Assembly: GCA_033720955.1 (NCBI GenBank)
Contig: JAWWBN010000024.1
Span: forward strand, 1-27,187
Reading direction: 5' to 3'
DNA length: 27,187 nucleotides
Origin: JAWWBN01 sp033720955
Lineage (GTDB): Bacteria; Acidobacteriota; Thermoanaerobaculia; Multivoradales; JAHEKO01
The first letter of the stretch is position 1, and each line of letters begins with the position of its first letter. Positions 1-8,996 of the stretch are shown one piece after another. The notes under the pieces are model-generated. The model saw only the letters and a program-made list of their open reading frames with translations. It ran no database searches and was not told where the DNA came from. A program made the translations under genes and the position numbers.

Positions 1-1045
<1,045 letters not shown>

Positions 1046-1158
1046 ACGACGAGCGAAGCGAAGAGAGCACTGAACGGGCCGACACGAGTTTCGAGACAGC
1101 GAACCAGAGGTAGGAAGAAGGGCAAGATGATGAGTGGCGAGAGTTCCGGGCGGTGGCG

Positions 1159-1205
1159 TCCCTCGCCCACCTGGAGGGTGGGAGAGGGATCGAGGGAGAG
1201 GGGGG
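1159..1205 (+). promoter_or_regulatory. Hairpin and overlapping G-rich tract in the tuf-rpsJ spacer
   Basis: The 256-base spacer between tuf and rpsJ contains a strong hairpin. TCCCTC (1159-1164) pairs with GAGGGA (1184-1189) and CCCACC (1166-1171) pairs with GGTGGG (1177-1182), with a single G/A mismatch and a TGGAG loop. Five runs of three or more G (1176-1178, 1180-1182, 1186-1188, 1194-1196, 1200-1205) fall within 30 bases with short loops, which matches a G-quadruplex motif on the mRNA strand. The two folds would compete. A second, weaker stem pairs 1231-1237 with 1253-1259. No U-tract follows, so this is not a classical intrinsic terminator. It could be a leader controlling the ribosomal operon or an end-processing element for tuf; the role is inference. 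Confidence 0.5.
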
Positions 1206-1301
1206 TGATCCACTGGGCGTCTCCGGATCGCGACCGCCGTGGAGATTCGACCGCGGTCGTTCCCCGCGCTCATCAGCCGCAAGGACCGAGGCGCTAATTC
1301 C

Positions 1302-1619
1302 ATGATCAACGAAAAAATCCGTATCCGGCTCAAGGCCTTCGACTACCGGATCCTAGACTCTTCGGCGACGGAGATCGTGGACACGGCGCGGCGCACGGGT
1401 GCCCGGGTCGTCGGTCCGATCCCCCTGCCGACGCAGATCTCGCGCTACACCGTCAACCGCGGTCCGCACGTCGACAAGAAGTCGCGGGAGCAGTTCGAGA
1501 TTCGCACACACAAGCGGCTGCTGGACATCTTCGACCCCACGAGCCAGACCGTGGACGCGCTCATGAAGCTGGAGCTCCCGGCCGGCGTGGACGTCGAGAT
1601 CCGCGCCTTCGGGAACTAG
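1302..1619 (+). CDS. rpsJ: Small ribosomal subunit protein S10
   Basis: S10 (NusE) is a 30S head protein and also a partner of NusB in transcription antitermination. The 105-residue product has the family pattern: INEKIRIRLKAFDYRILD at the start, the RTGARVVGPIPLPT loop segment, SREQFEIRTHKRLLDI and a C-terminus ending VDVEIRAFGN. The start at 1302 is chosen because conservation begins there; the frame is open further upstream to a possible ATG at 1239, but those residues are unlike S10. A GAGG lies 10 bases before the ATG. It is the first gene of the S10 operon. Confidence 0.97.
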   Translation: MINEKIRIRLKAFDYRILDSSATEIVDTARRTGARVVGPIPLPTQISRYTVNRGPHVDKKSREQFEIRTHKRLLDIFDPTSQTVDALMKLELPAGVDVEIRAFGN

Positions 1620-1633
1620 GGGCGGGTACGACG

Positions 1634-2263
1634 ATGCAAGGTCTACTGGGACGCAAGATCGGGATGACGCAGACCTTCGCCGAGGACGGCACGGTGGTGC
1701 CGGTCACGGTGCTCCAGGCCGGTCCGTGTCTGGTCGTCCAGCGCAAGTCCGCCGACACCGACGGCTACGAGGCGGTGCAGATCGGCCTGGTCGAGGAGCG
1801 TCCGGCGCGCAAGGTCGGCCAGCCGATGGAGGGCCACTTCAAGAAGGCCGGCGTGCCGCCCATGAAGCGGCTGGCCGAGTTCTCGGTCGATCCGGAGGAG
1901 GAGTGGAAGCCCGGCGACCAGGTCAAGGTGGGCATCTTCGAGGGCGAGGAGTACGTCGACGTGGTGGGGACCGGCAAGGGGAAGGGCTTCCAGGGCGTGG
2001 TCCGACGCCACGGCTTCGCCGGCGGCCGGGCCACCCACGGGTCGATGTTCCACCGCGCGCCGGGCTCCATCGGCCAGGCCTCGGACCCCTCCCGGGTGTT
2101 CCCGGGGCTCAAGCTGCCCGGCCGGATGGGCGGCAAGCGGATCACCACCAAGAACCTGAAGGTCGTCAAGGTGGACGAAGAGAACAACCTGCTCTTCGTC
2201 CGCGGCTCGGTGCCGGGGGCGCGCAACGGCTACGTCGCCATCTGCCGGGCGAAGCGGGGCTAG
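1634..2263 (+). CDS. rplC: Large ribosomal subunit protein L3
   Basis: L3 is an early 50S assembly protein whose long loop reaches the peptidyl transferase centre. The 209-residue product starts MQGLLGRKIGMTQ and carries the central loop region with TGKGKGFQGVVRRHGF and HGSMFHRAPGSIGQ, including the glutamine that is methylated in some bacteria. Length is normal. It begins 14 bases after the rpsJ stop, with a GGGGCGGG purine run upstream, and its stop is 2 bases before the rplD start. Confidence 0.98.
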   Translation: MQGLLGRKIGMTQTFAEDGTVVPVTVLQAGPCLVVQRKSADTDGYEAVQIGLVEERPARKVGQPMEGHFKKAGVPPMKRLAEFSVDPEEEWKPGDQVKVGIFEGEEYVDVVGTGKGKGFQGVVRRHGFAGGRATHGSMFHRAPGSIGQASDPSRVFPGLKLPGRMGGKRITTKNLKVVKVDEENNLLFVRGSVPGARNGYVAICRAKRG

Positions 2264-2265
2264 AG

Positions 2266-2892
2266 ATGAAGATCGCGGTCAAGAGTCTGGGCAAGAAGAA
2301 GAAGGTGCGCGACCTGGAGCTCCCCGAGGAGGTCTTCGGGTACCCGTACAACGAGCACCTCATCCTGGCGGCGGTGAAGGCCTACCGCGCGGCGCAGCGG
2401 GCGGGGACCCACAAGGTCAAGACCCGCAAGGAGATCAAGGCCTCCGGTCGCAAGCCGTGGCGGCAGAAGGGCACCGGGCGGGCGCGCGCCGGGAGTGCCT
2501 CGTCGCCGCTGTGGCGCGGTGGCGGCACCGTCCACGGACCGCAGCCGCGGGACTACGCGATGGGCCTCTCCGCGCGGGAGAAGCGCAACGCGCTCAAGTC
2601 CGCCCTGGCCCGCAAGCTGGCGGACGAGGAGCTCGTGGTGGTGGACAGCCTGGAGCTCGGAAGCTACAAGACCGGCGCGCTCGACCGCGCCGTGGCCGAT
2701 CTGGGGGTGGCCGGCAAGACCCTGCTCGGGGACGGCCTCGACAACGAGAATCTCGCTCTCGCGTCGCGGAACAACCCGCGGCTGAAGACCGTCGACGCCC
2801 TCGGCGTCAACGTCTACGACGTGGTGGGCCGGTCCCGGGTCGTCTTCTCCGAGAGCGCCCTGGGCCGGCTGATCGAGGTGCTGTCGAAATGA
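2266..2892 (+). CDS. rplD: Large ribosomal subunit protein L4
   Basis: L4 lines the peptide exit tunnel. The 208-residue product shows the L4 signature GRKPWRQKGTGRARAGS followed by SPLWRGGGTVHGP, the extended loop that reaches the tunnel constriction. In enterobacteria L4 represses its own S10 operon by binding the leader; whether that applies to the tuf-rpsJ leader here is unknown. The ATG at 2266 follows the rplC stop by 2 bases, and the gene ends in an ATGA overlap with rplW, which indicates translational coupling. Confidence 0.98.
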   Translation: MKIAVKSLGKKKKVRDLELPEEVFGYPYNEHLILAAVKAYRAAQRAGTHKVKTRKEIKASGRKPWRQKGTGRARAGSASSPLWRGGGTVHGPQPRDYAMGLSAREKRNALKSALARKLADEELVVVDSLELGSYKTGALDRAVADLGVAGKTLLGDGLDNENLALASRNNPRLKTVDALGVNVYDVVGRSRVVFSESALGRLIEVLSK

Positions 2893-3179
2893 GGATCCAG
2901 GAAGTCATCCGGCGCCCGCTCATCACCGAGAAGTCCACGCAGCTCAAGGACGAGCGCGGCATCGTCGCCTTCGAGGTCGACCGCCGCGCCAACAAGATCG
3001 ACGTCCGCCGCGCGGTCGAGGCGCAGTTCAAGGTCAAGGTGGCCGACGTGCGGCTGGCCAGCATGCACGGCAAGGTGCGCCGCCAGGGGCGCTTCGTGGG
3101 CCGCCGGCCCGACTGGAAGAAGGCCTACGTGAGGCTCGCCCCGGGCGAGAAGCCGATCGAGTTCTTCGAGGGCGTCTGA
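2889..3179 (+). CDS. rplW: Large ribosomal subunit protein L23
   Basis: L23 sits at the exit of the peptide tunnel and is the docking site for trigger factor and signal recognition particle. The 96-residue product starts MRIQEVIRRPLITEKST, the family hallmark, continues with AFEVDRRANKIDVRRAVE, and has the basic RRQGRFVGRRPDWKKAYVRL region. Its ATG overlaps the rplD stop (ATGA at 2889-2892). Length is typical. Confidence 0.97.
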   Translation: MRIQEVIRRPLITEKSTQLKDERGIVAFEVDRRANKIDVRRAVEAQFKVKVADVRLASMHGKVRRQGRFVGRRPDWKKAYVRLAPGEKPIEFFEGV

Positions 3180-3189
3180 GGAGGGGACC

Positions 3190-4020
3190 ATGGGCATCAA
3201 GCAGAGAAAGCCGACGACCCCGGCGCGACGCTTCCAGACCGGACCGAGCTTCGAGGAGCTCACCGTCAAGAAGCCGCTCAAGTCGCTCACCGAGGGTCTG
3301 CCCACGAAGGGCGGGCGCAACAACAAGGGGCGCATCTCGGTGCGCTTCCGCGGCGGCCGTCACAAGCGGCGCTACCGCGTGGTGGACTTCCGCCGCGAGA
3401 AGCACGGGGTGCCGGCGAAGGTGGCGGCGATCGAGTACGACCCGAACCGGTCGGCGCGGATCGCCCGGCTCCACTACGCCGACGGCGAGAAGCGCTACAT
3501 CCTCTGGCCCCAGGGGTTGGCGGTGGGCGACGAGGTGATCTCCGGCGAGAACGCGCCGATCAATGTCGGCAACACCCTGCCGCTGAGCAAGATCCCGCCC
3601 GGCACCGTGATCCACAACCTCGAGCTGAGCATCGGCAAGGGCGGCCAGCTCGTGCGCGGCGCCGGCACCGGAGCCCAGCTCATGGCCAAGGAGGGGTCCT
3701 ACGCCCTGGTGAGGCTCCCCTCGGGCGAGGTGCGGCGGCTGCACGTGGACTGCTCGGCGACCATCGGCCAGGTCGGCAACACCGATCACGAGAACGTCTC
3801 GCTGGGCAAGGCCGGCCGCAAGCGCTGGCTGGGCCGGAGGCCGCACAACCGCGGCGTGACGATGAACCCGGTGGACCACCCCATGGGCGGCGGCGAGGGC
3901 CGCAGCTCCGGTGGCCGCCACCCCTGCACCCCGTGGGGCGTGCCCACGAAGGGGTACCGGACCCGCAACAACAAGCGCACCGACAAGATGATCGTGCGCC
4001 GCAGGAAGAGCGGCAGGTAG
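3190..4020 (+). CDS. rplB: Large ribosomal subunit protein L2
   Basis: L2 is a universal 50S protein needed for subunit association and peptidyl transferase activity. The 276-residue product has the N-terminal RNA-binding segment (KSLTEGLPTKGGRNNKGRIS), an OB-fold and SH3-like core, and the C-terminal NPVDHPMGGGEGRSSGGRHP stretch carrying the conserved functional histidine. Length matches the family (about 275). A GAGGAGGGG ribosome binding site lies immediately before the ATG. Confidence 0.98.
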   Translation: MGIKQRKPTTPARRFQTGPSFEELTVKKPLKSLTEGLPTKGGRNNKGRISVRFRGGRHKRRYRVVDFRREKHGVPAKVAAIEYDPNRSARIARLHYADGEKRYILWPQGLAVGDEVISGENAPINVGNTLPLSKIPPGTVIHNLELSIGKGGQLVRGAGTGAQLMAKEGSYALVRLPSGEVRRLHVDCSATIGQVGNTDHENVSLGKAGRKRWLGRRPHNRGVTMNPVDHPMGGGEGRSSGGRHPCTPWGVPTKGYRTRNNKRTDKMIVRRRKSGR

Positions 4021-4027
4021 GTAGAGC

Positions 4028-4315
4028 ATGGCGCGTTCACTCAAGAAGGGCTACTTCATCGACGACCACCTGCGGGAGAAGGTCGAGGCGCTGGTCGCCG
4101 ACGGCGGCCGCCGGGTCATCAAGACCTGGTCGCGGCGCTCGACCATCACCCCGGAGATGGTGGGCCTCACGATCGCCGTCCACAACGGCGCGAAGTTCAT
4201 CCCCGTCTACGTCACCGAGAACATGGTGGGGCACAAGCTGGGCGAGTTCGCCATGACCCGGACCTTCCGCGGTCACGGCGGCAAGCGAGCCGAGAAGCTG
4301 GGGCGGCCGAGGTAG
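4028..4315 (+). CDS. rpsS: Small ribosomal subunit protein S19
   Basis: S19 binds the 30S head with S13 and contacts the A-site tRNA region. The 95-residue product reads MARSLKKGYFIDDHLREKVE, then RRSTITPEMVGLTIAVHNG and KLGEFAMTRTFRGHGG, all family-typical. It starts 7 bases after the rplB stop with GGTAGGTAGAG upstream, and its stop is 3 bases before the rplV start. Confidence 0.97.
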   Translation: MARSLKKGYFIDDHLREKVEALVADGGRRVIKTWSRRSTITPEMVGLTIAVHNGAKFIPVYVTENMVGHKLGEFAMTRTFRGHGGKRAEKLGRPR

Positions 4316-4318
4316 ATC

Positions 4319-4675
4319 ATGGAGTTCACGGCACGGTTGCGATACCTGCAGGCCTCGCCGCAGAAGGTGCGGCTGGTGGTCGACCAGATCCGCGGCAAGG
4401 GCGTGCAGGAGGCGGCGGATCTTCTCCGGCTCTCCCGCAAGGGGGCCGCCCGCCACGTCGAGAAGCTGCTCAAGTCGGCCATCGCGAACGCGGAGAACCG
4501 CGACGAGGCGGTGGACGTGGATCGCCTCTTCATCAGCGAGGCCCGGGTCGATCCCGGCCCGGTACTCAAGCGGATCCGCCCGCAGCCCATGGGCCGGGCG
4601 TTCCGGATCCTCAAGCGCCAGAGCCACATCACCCTCAAGCTGGGCTCGCGCACGGACGAATCGAAGAAGGGATAG
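4319..4675 (+). CDS. rplV: Large ribosomal subunit protein L22
   Basis: L22 forms part of the tunnel constriction through a long beta-hairpin. The 118-residue product begins MEFTARLRYLQASPQKVRLV, contains the helical core (DLLRLSRKGAARHVEKLLKSAIANAEN) and the hairpin region VLKRIRPQPMGRAFRILKRQSHIT. The basic hairpin is of standard length, with no macrolide-resistance-type deletion visible. It is packed between rpsS and rpsC with 3-base gaps on both sides. Confidence 0.97.
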   Translation: MEFTARLRYLQASPQKVRLVVDQIRGKGVQEAADLLRLSRKGAARHVEKLLKSAIANAENRDEAVDVDRLFISEARVDPGPVLKRIRPQPMGRAFRILKRQSHITLKLGSRTDESKKG

Positions 4676-4678
4676 GCA

Positions 4679-5329
4679 GTGGGTCAGAAAACGCATCCAT
4701 ACGGTTTCCGCCTGGTCTACAACAAGAGCTGGCACTCCCGCTGGTTCGCCGAGAGGGAGTACGCGACCCTGCTGCACGAGGACCTGGAGCTGCGCCGGCT
4801 GCTCAAGGAGCGGCTGTCGCACGCCGGGGTGAGCGAGATCGACATCGAGCGCGCCGCCGACAAGCTGCGGGTCACCATCTACACCTCGCGGCCGGGGATC
4901 ATCATCGGCCGCAAGGGGGCCGAGGTGGACAAGCTCCGCGACGACCTCCAGAAGCGGATGGGCCAGCCGGTGCACATCAACATCCAGGAGATCGCCCGGC
5001 CGGAGCTCGAGGCGCAGCTCGTCGCCGAGTCGGTGGCGGGGCAGCTCGAGCGCCGGGTGGCCTTCCGGCGGGCGATGAAGAAGGCCATGGAGTCGGCCTT
5101 CCGCTTCGGCGCGAAGGGCTTCAAGATCATGGTCTCCGGCCGCCTGATGGGCCACGAGATCGCCCGCACCGAGTGGTACCAGGAGGGGCGGCTGCCCCTG
5201 CACACCCTGAAGGCGGACATCGACTACGGCCTCGCCGAGGCTCGCACCTCCTACGGCGCCATCGGCGTCAAGGTGTGGATCTACAAGGGCGACCTCCTGC
5301 GGGAGAAGGCGCGCCGGGTTGCGGTCTGA
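4679..5329 (+). CDS. rpsC: Small ribosomal subunit protein S3
   Basis: S3 lies at the mRNA entry channel of the 30S subunit. The 216-residue product begins with GTG and reads MGQKTHPYGFRL. It has the KH domain with the GXXG loop in RPGIIIGRKGAEVDKL (about residues 71-86) and the C-terminal domain with FKIMVSGRLMGHEIART. The GTG start follows the rplV stop by 3 bases, with a purine-rich GAAGAAGGGA serving as the likely ribosome binding site. The C-terminal tail is short compared with the E. coli protein but within family range. Confidence 0.97.
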   Translation: MGQKTHPYGFRLVYNKSWHSRWFAEREYATLLHEDLELRRLLKERLSHAGVSEIDIERAADKLRVTIYTSRPGIIIGRKGAEVDKLRDDLQKRMGQPVHINIQEIARPELEAQLVAESVAGQLERRVAFRRAMKKAMESAFRFGAKGFKIMVSGRLMGHEIARTEWYQEGRLPLHTLKADIDYGLAEARTSYGAIGVKVWIYKGDLLREKARRVAV

Positions 5330-5341
5330 GGAGAACCGACC

Positions 5342-5761
<420 letters not shown>

Positions 5762-5762
5762 G

Positions 5763-5966
5763 ATGAAGGCGGCTGAGTTCAGAGAGCAGACCCGCGAGGA
5801 GCTCCGCCAGAAGGAGCGCGAGCTGGCCGAGCAGCTCTTCGCCCTGCGGCTGCAGAAGGTCACCGGGCAGCTCGACAACCCGGCCAAGATGAAGCTGGTG
5901 CGGCGGGACCTGGCGCGGGTGCTCACCGTGCTGCGCGAGAAGGCCGCTCAGGAGGGCAACGCCTGA
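5763..5966 (+). CDS. rpmC: Large ribosomal subunit protein L29
   Basis: L29 is a small two-helix protein beside L23 at the tunnel exit. The 67-residue product MKAAEFREQTREELRQK continues through an alpha-helical heptad-rich segment to KMKLVRRDLARVLTVLREK, matching the family. The ATG lies 1 base after the rplP stop codon, and its own stop overlaps the rpsQ ATG by one base (TGATG at 5964-5968). Confidence 0.96.
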   Translation: MKAAEFREQTREELRQKERELAEQLFALRLQKVTGQLDNPAKMKLVRRDLARVLTVLREKAAQEGNA

Positions 5967-6247
5967 TGTCGGAAGAGACGATGACGACCGAGACGCGCGG
6001 CCGCCGGCAGACCCTCACCGGGACGGTGGTCAGCGACAAGATGGACAAGACCGTGGTGGTCGCGGTCGACAAGACCGTGGTCCACCCCCTCTACCGGCGC
6101 TACCTGAGGCGCTCGTCGAAGTTCTACGCTCACGACGAGCAGAACCAGTGCGCCACCGGCGACGAGGTCGAGATCGTCTCGAGCCGGCCGCTGTCCAAGA
6201 AGAAGCGGTGGCGCGTGCGCCAGGTGCTGCGGAAGGCCGAGGGCTGA
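5966..6247 (+). CDS. rpsQ: Small ribosomal subunit protein S17
   Basis: S17 is a primary 16S rRNA binding protein with an OB fold. The 93-residue product has the pattern LTGTVVSDKMDKTVVVAVDKTVVHPLYRRY, the KFYAHDEQNQCATGDEVEIVSSRPLSKKKRWRV stretch and a basic end. About 15 extra residues precede the conserved core; a second in-frame ATG at residue 6 could also serve, but the TGATG overlap with rpmC favours 5966. It is the last gene of the S10 operon block. Confidence 0.96.
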   Translation: MSEETMTTETRGRRQTLTGTVVSDKMDKTVVVAVDKTVVHPLYRRYLRRSSKFYAHDEQNQCATGDEVEIVSSRPLSKKKRWRVRQVLRKAEG

Positions 6248-6251
6248 TCCG

Positions 6252-6620
6252 ATGATCCAGATGGGAACCGTGCTCGACGTCGCCGACAACTCCGGCGCCC
6301 GCAAGATCGCCTGCATCCACCTGCTGGGCGGCGTGCGGGACGGGGGCGGCGGTCTGGGCGACCTGATCACCGCCTCGGTCAAGGAGGCCACGCCCGAGGG
6401 CGCGGTGAAGAAGGGCCAGGTGGTCAAGGCGGTCATCGTGCGCACCCGGCGGGCCCACCGCCGGCGCGACGGCAGCTACATCCGGTTCGACACCAACTCG
6501 GCGGTGCTGGTCAACGAGGCCGGCGAGCCGGTGGGCACGCGCGTCTTCGGTCCGGTGGCGCGCGAGCTGCGGGAGCGGCGGTACATGAAGATCGTCTCGC
6601 TGGCTCCCGAGGTCCTGTAG
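6252..6620 (+). CDS. rplN: Large ribosomal subunit protein L14
   Basis: L14 sits at the subunit interface near the factor-binding site and is the target of the silencing factor RsfS. The 122-residue product begins MIQMGTVLDVADNSGARKIACI and continues with LGDLITASVKEATPEGAVKKGQ and GTRVFGPVARELRER, all standard. Length is exactly that of the family. The gap to rpsQ is only 4 bases, so the S10 and spc blocks appear to be one transcription unit here. Confidence 0.98.
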   Translation: MIQMGTVLDVADNSGARKIACIHLLGGVRDGGGGLGDLITASVKEATPEGAVKKGQVVKAVIVRTRRAHRRRDGSYIRFDTNSAVLVNEAGEPVGTRVFGPVARELRERRYMKIVSLAPEVL

Positions 6621-6638
6621 ACGAGGTCACGACGAGAA

Positions 6639-6962
6639 ATGCAGAAGCTCAAGATTCGACGCAACGACGAGGTGCTGGTCACCCACGGCCGCGACCGCGG
6701 CGCCCGGGGGAAGGTCCTCAAGGTCTTTCCCGCCGACGGCACCGTGATCGTCGAGCGCGTGAACATGGTCAAGCGCCACACGCGCCCCAACCCCAACAAG
6801 CAGGTGCAGGGCGGCATCGTGGAGCGGGAGGCGCCGATCCGCGCCGCCAACCTGAAGGTGATCTGCCCCGAGTGCGGCAAGCCCTCCCGGCTCGGCCGCA
6901 AGCGTCTCGAGGACGGCGGCGGGGCCCGCACCTGCAAGACCTGCGGCGCGGTGTTCAGCTAG
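6639..6962 (+). CDS. rplX: Large ribosomal subunit protein L24, with C-terminal CxxC pair
   Basis: L24 is an assembly initiator of the 50S subunit. The 107-residue product starts with the KOW motif region (RRNDEVLVTHGRDRGARGKVLKVF, about residues 6-29) and RVNMVKRHTRPNPNKQVQGGIVERE. The C-terminal part carries two CxxC pairs, CPECGKPSRLG and CKTCGAVFS, separated by about 22 residues, which looks like a small zinc ribbon. This ribbon is known in many bacterial L24 proteins but is absent from the E. coli one. Confidence 0.96.
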   Translation: MQKLKIRRNDEVLVTHGRDRGARGKVLKVFPADGTVIVERVNMVKRHTRPNPNKQVQGGIVEREAPIRAANLKVICPECGKPSRLGRKRLEDGGGARTCKTCGAVFS

Positions 6963-6976
6963 GAACGGGGAAGACG

Positions 6977-7588
6977 ATGGCGAAGAGCAAGAGTACGGCG
7001 GCCGCGGGCGACGGGTACCAGCCCCGCGTCAAGACGCGCTACCGGGACGAGGTGGTGCCGAGCCTGATGAAGGAGTTCGGCATCGAGAACCCGATGGCGG
7101 TGCCCCGCATCGAGAAGGTGGTGCTCAACATGGGGCTGGGCCAGGCTACCCAGAACATCAAGATCCTGGACGCGGCGGTGGCCGAGATGGCCCAGCTCGC
7201 CGGCCAGCAGCCGGTGGTGTCGCGCGCCCGGAAGTCGATCTCGAACTTCAAGGTGCGCGAGGGCATGCCGATCGGCTGCCGGGTGACCCTGCGAGGCGCC
7301 CGGATGTGGGATTTCCTCGATCGCCTCATCGCCACCGCCCTGCCCCGGGTGCGCGACTTCCAGGGCATCCCGACCACCAGCTTCGACGGCCGGGGCAACT
7401 ACACCCTGGGGGTCACCGACCACCTGATCTTCCCCGACCTCGACTACAACAAGGTCGACCAGCCGAAGGGAATGAACATCACGATCGTCACCACGGCGGC
7501 CAACGACGAGCAGGCGCTGCATCTGCTGCGCGGGCTGGGCATGCCGTTCAAGAGGAGCCGGCGCGAGGCGGCGGCCGCCGCGGGCTAG
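6977..7588 (+). CDS. rplE: Large ribosomal subunit protein L5
   Basis: L5 binds 5S rRNA and forms a bridge to the 30S subunit. The 203-residue product shows PRIEKVVLNMGLGQATQN, AGQQPVVSRARKSISNFKVREGMPIGCRVTLRG, and the C-terminal FPDLDYNKVDQPKGMNITIVTTAANDEQALHLLRGLGMPF, the usual L5 signatures. An extra 12-residue Ser/Ala-rich N-terminus precedes the core, so the total is longer than the common 179. ATG 6977 has GGAACGGGGAAG upstream. The next gene is rpsH; rpsN, expected in between, is absent. Confidence 0.97.
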   Translation: MAKSKSTAAAGDGYQPRVKTRYRDEVVPSLMKEFGIENPMAVPRIEKVVLNMGLGQATQNIKILDAAVAEMAQLAGQQPVVSRARKSISNFKVREGMPIGCRVTLRGARMWDFLDRLIATALPRVRDFQGIPTTSFDGRGNYTLGVTDHLIFPDLDYNKVDQPKGMNITIVTTAANDEQALHLLRGLGMPFKRSRREAAAAAG

Positions 7589-7602
7589 GCAAGGAACCCG
7601 AC

Positions 7603-8010
7603 ATGAGCATGACCGATCCGATCGCGGACCTTCTGACACGCATCCGCAACGCCCACATCGCCAAGCACGACCGGCTGGACGTGCCCTACTCCAAGACCAA
7701 GCTGGCGATCTGCCGGATCCTGGCGGACCAGGGCTTCATCTCCGGCTGCGAGCTGCTGGGCGACGACGCCGAGCCCGGCCGGCAGAAGGTCCGGATCGTG
7801 CTGCGCTCCACCAGCGAGGGCGATCCGGCCATCCGCCGGCTGGCCCGGGTGAGCAAGCCGGGGCGCCGGGTCTACCGCCGGGCCGACGCCCTGAAGCCGG
7901 TGCTGAACGGCCTGGGCGTGGGCATCGTGTCCACCTCGAAGGGCCTGCTCACCGACGCCGAGGCGCGCGAGCGCCGGGTGGGCGGCGAAGTGATCTGCGA
8001 GATCTGGTAG
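7603..8010 (+). CDS. rpsH: Small ribosomal subunit protein S8
   Basis: S8 is a primary 16S rRNA binding protein; in E. coli it also represses the spc operon by binding its mRNA near rplE. The 135-residue product begins MSMTDPIADLLTRIRNAH and ends with the conserved GVGIVSTSKGLLTDAEARERRVGGEVICEIW region. A 3-5 residue addition in the middle (GDDAEPGRQKV) is modest. ATG 7603 is preferred over the in-frame ATG at 7609 because family members commonly start with these two extra residues; AAGGAA lies 7 bases upstream. Confidence 0.97.
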   Translation: MSMTDPIADLLTRIRNAHIAKHDRLDVPYSKTKLAICRILADQGFISGCELLGDDAEPGRQKVRIVLRSTSEGDPAIRRLARVSKPGRRVYRRADALKPVLNGLGVGIVSTSKGLLTDAEARERRVGGEVICEIW

Positions 8011-8022
8011 GGGAGAGCGACG

Positions 8023-8571
8023 ATGTCCCGGATAGGAAAGCAGCCGATCGAGGTGCCCAACGGCACCAAGGTCTCTCTCGCCGACGGCGCCTTCGTCGCG
8101 GAGGGGCCGAAGGGCAAGGTGTCCGAGCCCCTGCACGACGGGATCGGCGTGGAGATCGACGGCTCCGAGGTGCGGGTCACCCGGGCCGGCGACCACCGCG
8201 ACCTGCGCGCCCGCCACGGGCTGGTGCGCGCTCTGCTGGCCAACGCCGTCACCGGCGCCTCGGCCGGCTTCGAGAAGGTCCTCGAGGTGCACGGCGTCGG
8301 GTACCGCGCGGAGGTCCAGGGGCGGGAGGTGCACTTCTCGCTGGGTTACTCGCACCCGGTGATCTACCCGCTGCCGGAGGGCATCGAGGTGGAGATCGAC
8401 AAGAACAACAGGATCACGGTACGCGGCTGCCGCCGGCAGCAGGTCGGCCAGGTCGCCGCCGAGATCCGCAGCCTGCGCAAGCCCGACCCGTACAAGGGCA
8501 AGGGGATCAAGTACGCCGACGAGGTGCTGCGCCGCAAGGTCGGCAAGGCCGGCGCCGGCGGTGCCAAGTAG
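8023..8571 (+). CDS. rplF: Large ribosomal subunit protein L6
   Basis: L6 lies near the factor-binding centre of the 50S subunit. The 182-residue product begins MSRIGKQPIEVPNGTKVSL and has two related domains; the second contains GYSHPVIYPLPEGIEVEI and the hallmark IRSLRKPDPYKGKGIKYADEVLRRKVGKAG near the end. Length is normal. GGGGAGAG lies shortly upstream of the ATG. Confidence 0.98.
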   Translation: MSRIGKQPIEVPNGTKVSLADGAFVAEGPKGKVSEPLHDGIGVEIDGSEVRVTRAGDHRDLRARHGLVRALLANAVTGASAGFEKVLEVHGVGYRAEVQGREVHFSLGYSHPVIYPLPEGIEVEIDKNNRITVRGCRRQQVGQVAAEIRSLRKPDPYKGKGIKYADEVLRRKVGKAGAGGAK

Positions 8572-8589
8572 GAGCGGCAGGAGAAGGCG

Positions 8590-8961
8590 ATGAACAAGTC
8601 CCGAGTGAAGAGAGAGCGGCGCCAGCGGGCGCGGCGGCGGATCCGCGGCAAGGTCCGCGGCACCGGCGAGCGGCCGCGTCTGGCGGTCTACAAGAGCCTG
8701 CGCTACGTCTACGCGCAGCTCATCGACGACGACCGCGGCGCCACCCTGGCCCAGGCCAGCTCGGCCGAGCCGGCGATCCGCGAGAAGGTGGGGAGCGGCA
8801 CGAAGGGCCGGGGCGCGGCGCGGCTGGTGGGCGAGACCGTCGCCCAACGGGCCAAGGAGGCCGGCATCACCGAGGTGGTCTTCGACCGCGGCGGCTACAT
8901 CTACCACGGCAAGGTCAGAGAGGTCGCCGAGGGTGCGCGGGAGAACGGCCTCGCCTTCTGA
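8590..8961 (+). CDS. rplR: Large ribosomal subunit protein L18
   Basis: L18 binds 5S rRNA in the central protuberance with L5. The 123-residue product begins with a very basic tail (MNKSRVKRERRQRARRRIR) and continues GTGERPRLAVYKSLRYVYAQLIDDDRG and VVFDRGGYIYHGKVREVAEGARENGLAF, matching the family. GGAGCGGCAGGAGAAGG upstream provides a ribosome binding site. A 35-base gap to rpsE is longer than most here. Confidence 0.97.
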   Translation: MNKSRVKRERRQRARRRIRGKVRGTGERPRLAVYKSLRYVYAQLIDDDRGATLAQASSAEPAIREKVGSGTKGRGAARLVGETVAQRAKEAGITEVVFDRGGYIYHGKVREVAEGARENGLAF

Positions 8962-8996
8962 GCGGGATCGCGAGAGAAAGAACGGAGGATAGGGTC

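Noticed and set aside
1239..1301. An earlier ATG for rpsJ at 1239
   Set aside because: The 21 extra residues do not resemble S10, and they would be encoded across the small stem at 1231-1259.
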